A DNA stretch of 48,433 nt from Candidatus Uhrbacteria bacterium GW2011_GWF2_39_13 (lineage in GTDB: Bacteria > Patescibacteriota > Patescibacteriia > UBA9934 > GWF2-40-263). The position numbers and the translations under genes are program-made. Location of the stretch: positions 1 to 48,433 of the forward strand of contig LBWG01000005.1 of the NCBI GenBank assembly GCA_000993535.1. The letters run 5' to 3'. Shown one piece after another: positions 37,035 through 43,920 of this stretch; position 1 is the first letter of the stretch; the number at the start of each line of letters is the position of its first letter. Below the pieces are notes generated by a model that worked only from the letters and a program-made list of their open reading frames with translations, searched no databases and was not told where the DNA came from.

Positions 37035-38084
37035 TTAATTTTCAAAAGCCTTTGTCTGAGGATACATGGTTGCCCAACAAAACCAAAACATTTTTTGTAA
37101 AAGTTGTTCTGTTTCCAATAAAGAGTCTTCCGATGGTCCAGATAAAAAACGGGCTGTTTGCAGATCTTCATCCCACATAATTGTGATGGATTGTGATCCA
37201 ATCGTGTCTTGAATGGAACCAGCTTGTTTTATCCATTCCTGCGAATAGGCTTTTTGAAAATCCCCTGATTGATATCCATACACGATTTCTTTGGCCTCTA
37301 AACGTTCGTCTTCATGGGAGAGAGGATACCAAACGGCAGAAGAGGAATAGTATCCATCACGCTCATAAGGATCTTGAGTGTAATCGCGGACATAACCGGT
37401 ATTTCGCGAAAGAACTTCTGCAGAAGAATAGGCTTCTTTAAACGAAGCCCAGGTCGTGGAATAAAACGGATACCGTTCAAGTTTTGCTCCTGTGCGCGGA
37501 CCCACAACAGCTTCTCCTAAAACTTGGCTCCAGAGAGAGTGTGTAGATCGATCATATAAAAGCGTATTGTTGTTCCAAAGTTTTCCGGAAACTCCAAAAG
37601 AAAAAGCTTCGGAAGAATCTTTTTCTATCTGATAAACAGAACCTTCAAAACACAGTGGACAATAGCTAACCAGAAGCCGTATTTTACCAAATGTATCATT
37701 GACCGCTTGATGCCAAACCAAAATTTGATAAGGATAAAAACGAACAAGATTCTCACCCTCAATAACCAATCCGTATCCGTCGTCGTTTAAATAAACATCA
37801 GCCGAAGCAATAGATTCATAAACAGGTTCATCAATGGCAGGGATGTCATCTTCATGAAACGTCCCTACAATAATCTCATCAAGATCAATAGAGTGAAGCG
37901 TCCCATTCGTTTCAATAGGAACTCTCTGTGACACTTCTGTAGAGAAATCATTTAGCAAGAGAGGAATTCGATAATAACGATATTCAAAATAAAAAACAGC
38001 ACTTGCCCCAACAAGCAATAAACAGATAAACCACAAGAAAGAAAATCGAAACATAATTGACGAAAGACTATGATGCGCTACCAT
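37035..38084 (-). CDS. DUF3179 membrane-anchored protein
   Basis: 349 aa from the ATG at 38084. One N-terminal membrane helix anchors an extracytoplasmic DUF3179 domain, recognised by YPYQILVWHQAVND, LVSYCPLC (cysteines possibly redox or metal active) and FGVSGKLWNNNTLLYDR. Function is unknown in the family. Its promoter ends 7 bp before the ATG, which supports this start over 38120. It leads a transcript that also includes rsmI and metG. Confidence 0.85.
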   Translation of the reverse strand: MVAHHSLSSIMFRFSFLWFICLLLVGASAVFYFEYRYYRIPLLLNDFSTEVSQRVPIETNGTLHSIDLDEIIVGTFHEDDIPAIDEPVYESIASADVYLNDDGYGLVIEGENLVRFYPYQILVWHQAVNDTFGKIRLLVSYCPLCFEGSVYQIEKDSSEAFSFGVSGKLWNNNTLLYDRSTHSLWSQVLGEAVVGPRTGAKLERYPFYSTTWASFKEAYSSAEVLSRNTGYVRDYTQDPYERDGYYSSSAVWYPLSHEDERLEAKEIVYGYQSGDFQKAYSQEWIKQAGSIQDTIGSQSITIMWDEDLQTARFLSGPSEDSLLETEQLLQKMFWFCWATMYPQTKAFEN

Positions 38085-38091
38085 AGTAACG

Positions 38092-38120
38092 TATCTAATC
38101 AATGATGACGATAAGGTCAA
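38092..38120 (-). promoter_or_regulatory. Promoter of the DUF3179-rsmI-metG operon
   Basis: Minus strand TTGACC (38115-38120), 17 bp, TAGATA (38092-38097), with the -10 box 7 bp before the ATG at 38084. Confidence 0.55.
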
Positions 38121-38126
38121 CTTTTG

Positions 38127-38174
38127 CCCCTTCGACCGTTCGACAAGCTCACGACAAGCAAGCTCAGGGAATAT
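38127..38174 (+). repeat. Dispersed palindromic repeat, copy 3
   Basis: ccccttcgac ... aagctcagggaatat, between two divergently transcribed genes. The inner hairpin differs from the other copies while the two ends are conserved. Confidence 0.85.
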
Positions 38175-38195
38175 TAACTCTCTCGATTATTTTTT

Positions 38196-38753
38196 ATGGA
38201 AGACTTTATTGAAGAAATAGACACCCCTCAAATCGCACAGGTGAGCAAGCCTGCTCCAAATTTTAATGTAGAAACCGTTATAAAGGCAGGTGAATTTTCC
38301 CAAGCAAAACTTGAAGATTATAAAGGAAAATGGCTTGTGCTCTTTTTCTATCCACTCGATTTCACGTTTGTTTGCCCTACAGAAATTACAGGTTTCTCAA
38401 AACGTTATGAAGAATTTAAAGCACTTAACGCACAAGTGCTTGGTGGGTCCACTGACTCCATCCATTCTCATAAAGCTTGGTTGAAAGAATTAGGAGAACT
38501 TCAGTATCCCCTTTTCTCTGATATTACCCGAGATATGAGCTGGGACTATGGCGTATTGCTGCCTGAGGAAGGAATCGCTCTTCGAGGAACATTCATCATC
38601 GATCCAGAAGGAATCCTACGTTATGCCCTGTATCATGACCTGGGTGTGGGACGATCAGTAGACGAAACGTTGCGAGTACTCAAAGCGCTTCAAACCGGAG
38701 AACTGTGTCCCGTTGATTGGACACAAGGAAAAGAAACACTAGGAAAAGCATAA
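38196..38753 (+). CDS. 2-Cys peroxiredoxin (AhpC/Prx1 type)
   Basis: 185 aa. Peroxidatic C60 lies in FTFVCPTE and resolving C171 in ELCPVDW, so it is a typical 2-Cys enzyme reducing hydrogen peroxide and organic peroxides. Its reductase partner could be the nearby glutaredoxin-like protein at 39934, but that is only positional. It ends at a strong terminator. Confidence 0.95.
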   Translation: MEDFIEEIDTPQIAQVSKPAPNFNVETVIKAGEFSQAKLEDYKGKWLVLFFYPLDFTFVCPTEITGFSKRYEEFKALNAQVLGGSTDSIHSHKAWLKELGELQYPLFSDITRDMSWDYGVLLPEEGIALRGTFIIDPEGILRYALYHDLGVGRSVDETLRVLKALQTGELCPVDWTQGKETLGKA

Positions 38754-38761
38754 AATGCTAA

Positions 38762-38788
38762 TAAAACCGCTAAAAAGGCGGTTTTATG
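38762..38788 (+). terminator. Terminator of the peroxiredoxin gene
   Basis: A 9-bp stem (taaaaccgc with gcggtttta) and 7-base loop; the right arm supplies the T-run. Confidence 0.8.
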
Positions 38789-38789
38789 A

Positions 38790-38817
38790 TTGACAAAAAG
38801 GCTTTTTGATATATTAT
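38790..38817 (+). promoter_or_regulatory. Promoter of the G+C-rich small-protein islet
   Basis: TTGACA (38790-38795), 16 bp, TATTAT (38812-38817), immediately after the peroxiredoxin terminator. Leader of about 48 nt. Confidence 0.75.
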
Positions 38818-38871
38818 TCTGTGTTCGAGCATTAGGCTTGGATAGAAAAACTCCCGTATTAAGAGGATCAA

Positions 38872-39009
38872 ATGAACCTGAACAATGGACTTACAGCGAG
38901 GAATATTTTTATTGTAGTGTCAGCCGTTGTTCTTTGTTTGTGGGTTTTGTATGGACTCAGCCTCTTTATCAGCACCTTGGTGAATGCGTCACTCCTGTGG
39001 AGGGGGTGA
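38872..39009 (+). CDS. 45-aa single-helix membrane protein
   Basis: AAGAGG lies 5 bases before the ATG. The 45-aa product is a short polar N-terminus (MNLNNGLTARN), one hydrophobic helix (about 12-40) and LLWRG at the end. I do not recognise it. After the TGA the same frame stays open for 16 more codons that end in ETPRCVVTK, a tail homologous to that of the next gene (see findings). Confidence 0.55.
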   Translation: MNLNNGLTARNIFIVVSAVVLCLWVLYGLSLFISTLVNASLLWRG

Positions 39010-39060
39010 TTCCCATCTTTAGTGACCCATGAAACACCACGTTGTGTGGTGACTAAGTAG
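39010..39060 (+). other. Coding-like tail ETPRCVVTK, homologous to 39361-39403
   Basis: This stretch, in frame with the 45-aa gene after its TGA, reads ...THETPRCVVTK-stop. The tail at 39361-39403 reads ...GETPRCAVMTE-stop. Four of the differences are synonymous third-position changes, which suggests protein-level selection. The DNA also forms a hairpin (caccac/gtggtg) that keeps pairing in the second copy (cgccgc/gcggtg). Confidence 0.45.
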
Positions 39061-39089
39061 TCCTCTAAAAATTCTCAGGAAGGGAAGAA

Positions 39090-39403
39090 ATGATGAACTC
39101 AAGCAAGCGTACTCAGAAGCAGAAGGGTTTTACTATGGTAGAGCTGATGATCGTTTTGACGATGGGGGTGATTTTCGTAGCGACATCGCTGCTATCAAGT
39201 ATCTGGAAGGTCAGGGATATCGAGAGGTGCGTCTGATCGAGACGTACCGAGTCAACCCCCAGGATGTCGGTTGTATGCCCGCGGACAATGCGGCTTTCCG
39301 ACTCAGTGCACAGGATAGTGATGGAATCGAACATTCGTCTCTGACCCTGTGCTGTCTTGGTTCCGTTGGTGAAACGCCGCGGTGTGCGGTGATGACCGAG
39401 TAA
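39090..39403 (+). pseudogene. Prepilin-like gene, frame broken or recoded
   Basis: From the ATG at 39090 (purine-rich AGGAAGGGAAG upstream) the first frame encodes 48 aa with a textbook type IV prepilin cleavage and helix signature, KGFTMVELMIVL, after a basic leader, and stops at 39236. The -1 frame is open from 39053 to 39403 and reads plausible globular sequence (AIKYLEGQGYREVRLIETY, then VNPQDVGC), ending in ETPRCAVMTE. A single -1 shift would join the two into a pseudopilin-sized protein of about 100 aa. It may be a pseudogene, an assembly error or programmed frameshifting; the 48-aa form could also be made as is. Confidence 0.5.
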
Positions 39404-39427
39404 TCAAACTCAAGAAAAGGAGACGGA

Positions 39428-39862
39428 ATGTACGGACTCGCATTTGGTATCGTGATTGGCGCGTTCTTTTATTTTTTCGGTAGCAACGATAGTCTCACCC
39501 TTCACTATGCCAGCCAGTTCTGGATGTACTGGTATGGATTCTGGAGTGTAATCCAGGGTTTCTTTGTTCTATTGTCCAGTCTCGGTTTCATCGCGAGCGG
39601 AACGGTAGTAGGAGGAACTGCTGGTGGTCTGCTGGGTGGCCTCCTGGGGAGTGTCATTGGAACAGGGGGAAGCCTACTGATGTGGATTCCTTTCCTAGCA
39701 CGGTATGCCCTCCTGATCGGTGGTCCCTATCTGATGTGGACTGCCAGTAATCCCATCAATAATGATGGATTCCAGATGACACAGGCTATAATAGGAGCAA
39801 TCCTGTTCCTCATCGGGTTATTGATGATACGACAATCACCCAAGAAGGCGACCAGAGCTTGA
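39428..39862 (+). CDS. Glycine-rich multi-helix membrane protein
   Basis: 144 aa, about four membrane helices, with a glycine-zipper-like stretch (GGTAGGLLGGLLGSVIGTGG) in the middle. AAAGGAGA lies 5 bases before the ATG. I do not recognise a family. Glycine zippers occur in pore-forming and membrane-inserting proteins, but no function is claimed. A hand count of the line starting 39601 gives 60% G+C, far above core genes. Last gene of the islet; two terminators follow. Confidence 0.7.
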   Translation: MYGLAFGIVIGAFFYFFGSNDSLTLHYASQFWMYWYGFWSVIQGFFVLLSSLGFIASGTVVGGTAGGLLGGLLGSVIGTGGSLLMWIPFLARYALLIGGPYLMWTASNPINNDGFQMTQAIIGAILFLIGLLMIRQSPKKATRA

Positions 39863-39877
39863 TCAACCACGCAACAT

Positions 39878-39905
39878 AAAGCAGTTCTCTACGGACTGCT
39901 TTTTG
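39878..39905 (+). terminator. Terminator of the small-protein islet
   Basis: An 8-bp stem (aaagcagt with actgcttt), 9-base loop, then T. Confidence 0.8.
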
Positions 39906-39908
39906 ATT

Positions 39909-39936
39909 TAAAATAAGGGACAAGTCCCTTATTTTA
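39909..39936. terminator. Bidirectional terminator overlapping the glutaredoxin stop
   Basis: A 12-bp stem (39909-39920 with 39925-39936) and 4-base loop caag. Its right arm contains the stop codon of the minus-strand gene at 39934. Confidence 0.75.
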
Positions 39937-40167
39937 TTTAAGCTGTAACAGCTCATTTAATTTTTCTTTATCAAATCCTATGACGATTTGCCCATCGATA
40001 TCGGTGACCGGGACACCCATTTGACGAGATTTTTGGATCATTTCTTGTGCCTTTTCTTGAGAAGAAGAAACGTCAATATTCGTATATGTAACCTCATGTT
40101 CATCCAGATACTTCTTCAATTGTATACAAAAAGGACAGGTTGGAGTGGAATAGATAGTGATGGACAT
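39934..40167 (-). CDS. Glutaredoxin-like protein
   Basis: 77 aa thioredoxin-fold protein with the redox motif C11-P-F-C14 and the cis-proline strand GVPVTDI. Size and motif match the NrdH/YruB-type glutaredoxins, which reduce disulphides, for instance in peroxiredoxins or ribonucleotide reductase. It lies 3 bp after pepA. Confidence 0.93.
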   Translation of the reverse strand: MSITIYSTPTCPFCIQLKKYLDEHEVTYTNIDVSSSQEKAQEMIQKSRQMGVPVTDIDGQIVIGFDKEKLNELLQLK

Positions 40168-40170
40168 AAA

Positions 40171-41664
40171 TTAAAATTCTTTCAGATAAGCCAGAATGGT
40201 TCGTACACCATGTCCTGTTGCCCCTTTTTTTGTATAAGGATCGATGTCGCGTTCCGCATAGGCAGGACCCGCAATATCAAGATGGACCCAAGGTATTTTT
40301 TCGACAAATTCTTCCAAAAAAAGCCCAGCTGTCAGTGCTCCACCCCATCGACTTCCCACGTTTTGTAAATCGGCTACATTGGATTTCACTAATTTTTTAT
40401 AATTAGTTTCAAGAGGAAGACGCCATACTTTTTCTCCAACGGTTTGTGCGGCACTTGAAACCTGACCAGCAAGTTCATCATTATTAGACATCAGTCCTGT
40501 AATTTCCTCACCCAAGGCGACCATACAAGCACCGGTAAGGGTCGCTAGATCAATAATCGCTTGAGGTTTTTGTTTCACTGCAAAACCTAAAGTATCAGCA
40601 AGGGTAAGACGCCCCTCTGCATCAGTGTTAAGAACTTCGATACTTTTCTTATTCATCGCAATAAGGACATCTCCCGGTCGCATGGCTTTGCCTGAAGGCA
40701 TATTCTCAACCGCTCCAAAAATTCCATGCACTTCACAATGAGGTGCTACTTCATCAATGACACTAAAAACTCCTAACACAGCGGCTGCTCCTGCCATATC
40801 TGCTTTCATTGTTGTCATGTAATCCGCAGGTTTAAGAGACAATCCACCTGAATCAAAAGTTACGGCTTTTCCAACCAATGCCACACGTTTTTTTGTAGTC
40901 TTTTTTGGTTTATAGATCATGTGAACTAAAAAAGGTGGGTGATCAGATCCACGAGCAACACCTAAAATTCCTCCTGCGCCCATACGGATAAGAGCTTGAG
41001 TATCGTAGACTTTTACCTGAATCGTCCCCTTTCCTTTTGCAATCATGCGTGCCTGTTTGACTAGTTTTTCAGGATACATATCCTGGGCAGGTGTATTCAC
41101 AAGATCTCGTGCAAGAAGCGTTCCGCAAGCCATCAGTTCTCCTGTCTGGATACCTTTTTGAACCTGACGTAATTGTGCAGAAGGGACACAGATAAAATCA
41201 AAACGAATAGGAGATATTTTTGTCGGTTTTTTATAAACATCAAAAGAATACATCGCAAGCTGCGCCCCCTCTACCATCGCTTGAGCGCAATCAATACTAT
41301 TTAATGAATCTATTCCTGATCCATGCAAAATAGAAGTAACGGACTTTATTCCCAAACCCTTGGCAACCCCCAATGAGGTCGCTGTTGCTTGTCTGATTGA
41401 TTCCAATGAGACGAATTCTTTTTTCCCCAATCCAAGAACTAAAATTCTTTTGGCTCCAATTTTTCCGTGTGTACGCATAAGAAACGTACTTCCCTCTTTT
41501 GCTTTAAATTTATCTTCCTTCATGAAAGAGACAAGTTTCCCTTCAAGGGCTTCATTAACTTGCGCAAATTCAGGACTCAACTCTTTCTCTTTTAAAAACA
41601 CTCCTAAGACAAGAAGGTCACAAGCATACGTAGTCAATTCTTCCTTTCGTACAGAAATATCCAT
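40171..41664 (-). CDS. pepA: Leucyl aminopeptidase (M17, PepA)
   Basis: 497 aa. The C-terminal catalytic domain has the two-metal site in VTFDSGGLSLKP, MKADMAGAA and the signature NTDAEGRL. Members remove N-terminal residues from peptides as hexamers; some also bind DNA. Length is standard. It is followed after 3 bp by the glutaredoxin gene. Confidence 0.96.
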   Translation of the reverse strand: MDISVRKEELTTYACDLLVLGVFLKEKELSPEFAQVNEALEGKLVSFMKEDKFKAKEGSTFLMRTHGKIGAKRILVLGLGKKEFVSLESIRQATATSLGVAKGLGIKSVTSILHGSGIDSLNSIDCAQAMVEGAQLAMYSFDVYKKPTKISPIRFDFICVPSAQLRQVQKGIQTGELMACGTLLARDLVNTPAQDMYPEKLVKQARMIAKGKGTIQVKVYDTQALIRMGAGGILGVARGSDHPPFLVHMIYKPKKTTKKRVALVGKAVTFDSGGLSLKPADYMTTMKADMAGAAAVLGVFSVIDEVAPHCEVHGIFGAVENMPSGKAMRPGDVLIAMNKKSIEVLNTDAEGRLTLADTLGFAVKQKPQAIIDLATLTGACMVALGEEITGLMSNNDELAGQVSSAAQTVGEKVWRLPLETNYKKLVKSNVADLQNVGSRWGGALTAGLFLEEFVEKIPWVHLDIAGPAYAERDIDPYTKKGATGHGVRTILAYLKEF

Positions 41665-41719
41665 AGCAATAAAAAACTTAATTCAAAAAAACGATAAGAA
41701 TCAAAGTTTACCGTACGCA

Positions 41720-42061
41720 CTAACTAATAACAAACCCGTAAACAAATGGAAGTGTCATCAACAAAAAGATAATGATTGAACAGACAAAAAACCAAAAAAC
41801 ACGATCACGCCAATGACTCACATCTTTTCCTTTCCAAAAAGCCATAGCAAGAAGAAGAGTCATAAAAAAAGCACCTAAGGTATCAACATACAGACCTGAA
41901 ATAGGACCAATCTCAGGATTAAGCGTGATCCAATCACGAATACTAGACGAACGCGTAATCAATAAATTATCAATCCAAGCGACGTGAAGAGCGACGGATC
42001 CAGCCAAAATGCTTGCGAGGGCGAAAGATTCATGGATTCTTTCTTTAAAAAAATGAAACAT
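41720..42061 (-). CDS. Membrane protein, unknown function
   Basis: 113 aa from the ATG at 42061, one base after the upstream stop; a longer start would overlap the upstream gene by 89 bp. About three membrane helices. I do not recognise a family. Probably works with the gene just upstream. Confidence 0.7.
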   Translation of the reverse strand: MFHFFKERIHESFALASILAGSVALHVAWIDNLLITRSSSIRDWITLNPEIGPISGLYVDTLGAFFMTLLLAMAFWKGKDVSHWRDRVFWFFVCSIIIFLLMTLPFVYGFVIS

Positions 42062-42062
42062 A

Positions 42063-42497
42063 TTAAAGCATTGATTCAAAAATAATAACGACAACGCTTG
42101 CAAAACTGATTCCAATAGAAAACAAAACCGTTCCTCGATACACAAACGCATGTTTTTCTTTTATACGTTCTTGATACACCATCAGAATAAATAATGAACT
42201 CATCGTCAAAACAAGAGGAAGTTGAAACAGCAACCAGCGATGCGTCGAAAGGGCTTCCGATAAAGAAGCAAACGCTCCATAGGTATAAGAAGGGGTTTGC
42301 GCCGCACTAAACTCGATAGCAAGCGTACCAAGAAGCAAAAAAAGAATAACAAAAAGAACAGCGATCAAAGGCTTTACGACTTCGGTTTTAGATCCGATAA
42401 GAAAACTTAACGTAAAAGCCGAACCAAAAAGCAATACCACCAACGCAAAAAGTAATTGCCCTGGATGAATCACTTCAAGAAAGAACATTGTGTCCAT
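42063..42497 (-). CDS. Four-helix membrane protein, unknown function
   Basis: 144 aa with four hydrophobic helices (about 12-34, 41-61, 86-107, 120-141). It is not recognised. The start at 42497 is supported by an extended -10 box 8 bp upstream. It is followed after 1 bp by a second membrane protein gene, suggesting a complex. Confidence 0.72.
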   Translation of the reverse strand: MDTMFFLEVIHPGQLLFALVVLLFGSAFTLSFLIGSKTEVVKPLIAVLFVILFLLLGTLAIEFSAAQTPSYTYGAFASLSEALSTHRWLLFQLPLVLTMSSLFILMVYQERIKEKHAFVYRGTVLFSIGISFASVVVIIFESML

Positions 42498-42505
42498 AGA
42501 AGTTT

Positions 42506-42514
42506 ATTATACCA
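42506..42514 (-). promoter_or_regulatory. Extended -10 promoter, leaderless
   Basis: Minus strand TGG-TATAAT ends 8 bp before the ATG at 42497; no -35 consensus. Confidence 0.65.
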
Positions 42515-42554
42515 AATTTTGCTATAATCTTTCTTATAAACTGACCTTAAACTG

Positions 42555-42600
42555 CCCCTTCGACTTCGGCTCGTCGGACGAGCCTGCACTCAGGGAATAT
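42555..42600 (+). repeat. Dispersed palindromic repeat, copy 4
   Basis: ccccttcgact with inner hairpin ggctcg-tcgga-cgagcc, ending actcagggaatat. Downstream (about 42640-42705) lies a different REP-like segment with gaccat/atggtc arms. The remainder of the 42498-42749 gap shows no gene. Confidence 0.88.
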
Positions 42601-42749
42601 TTACTTTGAGTTTCATTACCATATTCCTTAAGCGAGAAGTCCTCTACGAGTCGCCCTTCAGTAAATTCAGAACGACCATGAGTCTATCGAATGGTCGAAG
42701 AGGAAATAATTAGACAAAATCTTGCGTAAGATGAATAATCTAAATACTT

Positions 42750-43526
42750 ATGAATGAACAAAACATTCCTCAAATAAATGAGCCTGTCCAAAGCTCAAAG
42801 AATATTTGGATAACAATTATCGCCGTGGTACTTACCGCAATTATCGTTGGTGGCGTAGTTCACGCATGGCAAAAAATAAGACTGCAATCCATAGAACAAT
42901 CTTTGCAACAGCAGATAAATACCTTACAAAGTCAAATTGAAAGTCTCCAGCAAACAACCCCTCCAGTTGCCACGACTCCAGAAACGACACAAGTGCCAAC
43001 GCAATCAACTGGTGAAACTGCAAGCTGGCAAACATACGAAAATAAAGAGCTTGAATTTAGTTTTAGATACCCAGCTAGTTACGGTAATTTTCAAATATCA
43101 ATCAATAATGGAGAGACTGGTAAAAAATTTACAGGCAATTTCCAAAACAATAACCATTTTTCTATTGGCGGAATTACAGCAGATTATTCGTCCGGCCGAT
43201 CTGCATATTTTTTGGATTTTGTTAAATATCTAAATGAAGGTGGAAAGTATTATCACCTTATGGCATTAGATAAAAAATGGTTAGTGGAGCCAACCAAGAT
43301 ATTGACCGCTGATGGTCAAAAAATACTTATTGTAAACGGCGATAGTTATGTCGAAGAAAGAAATGTTCAAGGTCCTACAATTAACCCAGGTTCTAACGGT
43401 GGTGCGTTAATAAATATGTCTGGTTCAGGTGAATTTAAGGGCATAGCAGTTTGGAATGATGATGTAAATGATCTACCACAAAGTGATTTTGAGGAGATTC
43501 TGATGACCTTTAAGTTTACGAAATAA
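42750..43526 (+). CDS. Membrane-anchored extracytoplasmic protein, unknown function
   Basis: 258 aa. A polar N-terminus is followed by one membrane helix (about 20-40), a short glutamine-rich coiled coil (about 44-70), a T/P-rich linker (70-92) and a C-terminal domain starting WQTYENKELEFSFRYP. Similar WxTYxNxxxGFSFRYP domains are common in Patescibacteria secreted proteins of unknown role. No Shine-Dalgarno is evident. It stands alone between repeat-bearing gaps. Confidence 0.75.
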   Translation: MNEQNIPQINEPVQSSKNIWITIIAVVLTAIIVGGVVHAWQKIRLQSIEQSLQQQINTLQSQIESLQQTTPPVATTPETTQVPTQSTGETASWQTYENKELEFSFRYPASYGNFQISINNGETGKKFTGNFQNNNHFSIGGITADYSSGRSAYFLDFVKYLNEGGKYYHLMALDKKWLVEPTKILTADGQKILIVNGDSYVEERNVQGPTINPGSNGGALINMSGSGEFKGIAVWNDDVNDLPQSDFEEILMTFKFTK

Positions 43527-43592
43527 ATTGCGAAAAAATTACATTAAGGAAAAGAAATTTCTGGCTACATCACATATTTTATGCAATTTAAC

Positions 43593-43622
43593 TTGACGGA
43601 TCATTGCTAAATACACTATGAT
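43593..43622 (+). promoter_or_regulatory. Promoter of the 39-aa basic protein gene
   Basis: TTGACG (43593-43598), 18 bp, TATGAT (43617-43622); leader of about 17 nt to the ATG at 43646. Confidence 0.7.
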
Positions 43623-43645
43623 TTCTCTGAAATTATATTACTTCT

Positions 43646-43765
43646 ATGCCTGGTAAGCGAAAACAAGTCCGTACAGCTTGGAAAGCACAACGTAAAGTTC
43701 AACTTGCGAACAGCCGAAAAGCCAAAGCAATCCGTATTGTAAAGAGCAAAAAAACCGCAGCGTAA
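43646..43765 (+). CDS. 39-aa highly basic protein
   Basis: MPGKRKQVRTAWKAQ starts a 39-aa product with many K and R residues and no D or E. It has a dedicated promoter and a strong terminator whose loop contains the stop codon, so it is very likely a real, well expressed gene. The composition suggests an RNA- or DNA-binding peptide, such as a small ribosome-associated or nucleoid protein, but it matches no small ribosomal protein (bS22, bTHX, bL36) that I know. Confidence 0.7.
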   Translation: MPGKRKQVRTAWKAQRKVQLANSRKAKAIRIVKSKKTAA

Positions 43766-43779
43766 CAGCTGTGGTTTTT
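43751..43779 (+). terminator. Terminator of the basic protein gene
   Basis: An 11-bp stem with one G-T pair (43751-43761 with 43768-43778), 6-base loop containing TAA, then T. Confidence 0.85.
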
Positions 43780-43796
43780 CTTTGTTTCATTCTCAC

Positions 43797-43870
43797 ATTC
43801 CCTGAGCGAAGCGACCGCAAATACCCCCTTCGACTCCGGTTCATCGAATGAACCTCCGTTCAGGGAATAT
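43797..43870 (+). repeat. Dispersed palindromic repeat, copy 5, with inverted half copy
   Basis: A full unit at 43825-43870 (inner hairpin ggttca/tgaacc) is preceded at 43797-43816 by attccctgagcgaagcgacc, the reverse complement of the right half of copy 2. The two halves could fold into a larger palindrome. Confidence 0.85.
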
Positions 43871-43920
43871 ACACTCTTATATTCTGTCACTTTGGCTCGC
43901 AGGAAGTTTCATTTTGATTA

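Noticed and set aside
38872-39060. TGA read as an amino acid (code 25 or selenocysteine) to join the 45-aa protein to its tail
   Set aside because: TGA serves as a normal stop in many genes here (for example gltX and metG), and no selenocysteine machinery or clear SECIS hairpin next to the TGA was seen.
43644-43890. Minus-strand ORFs over the basic protein gene and repeat
   Set aside because: They are translations of the REP-like repeat and the antisense of the 39-aa gene; a similar peptide arises at the repeat at 19097.
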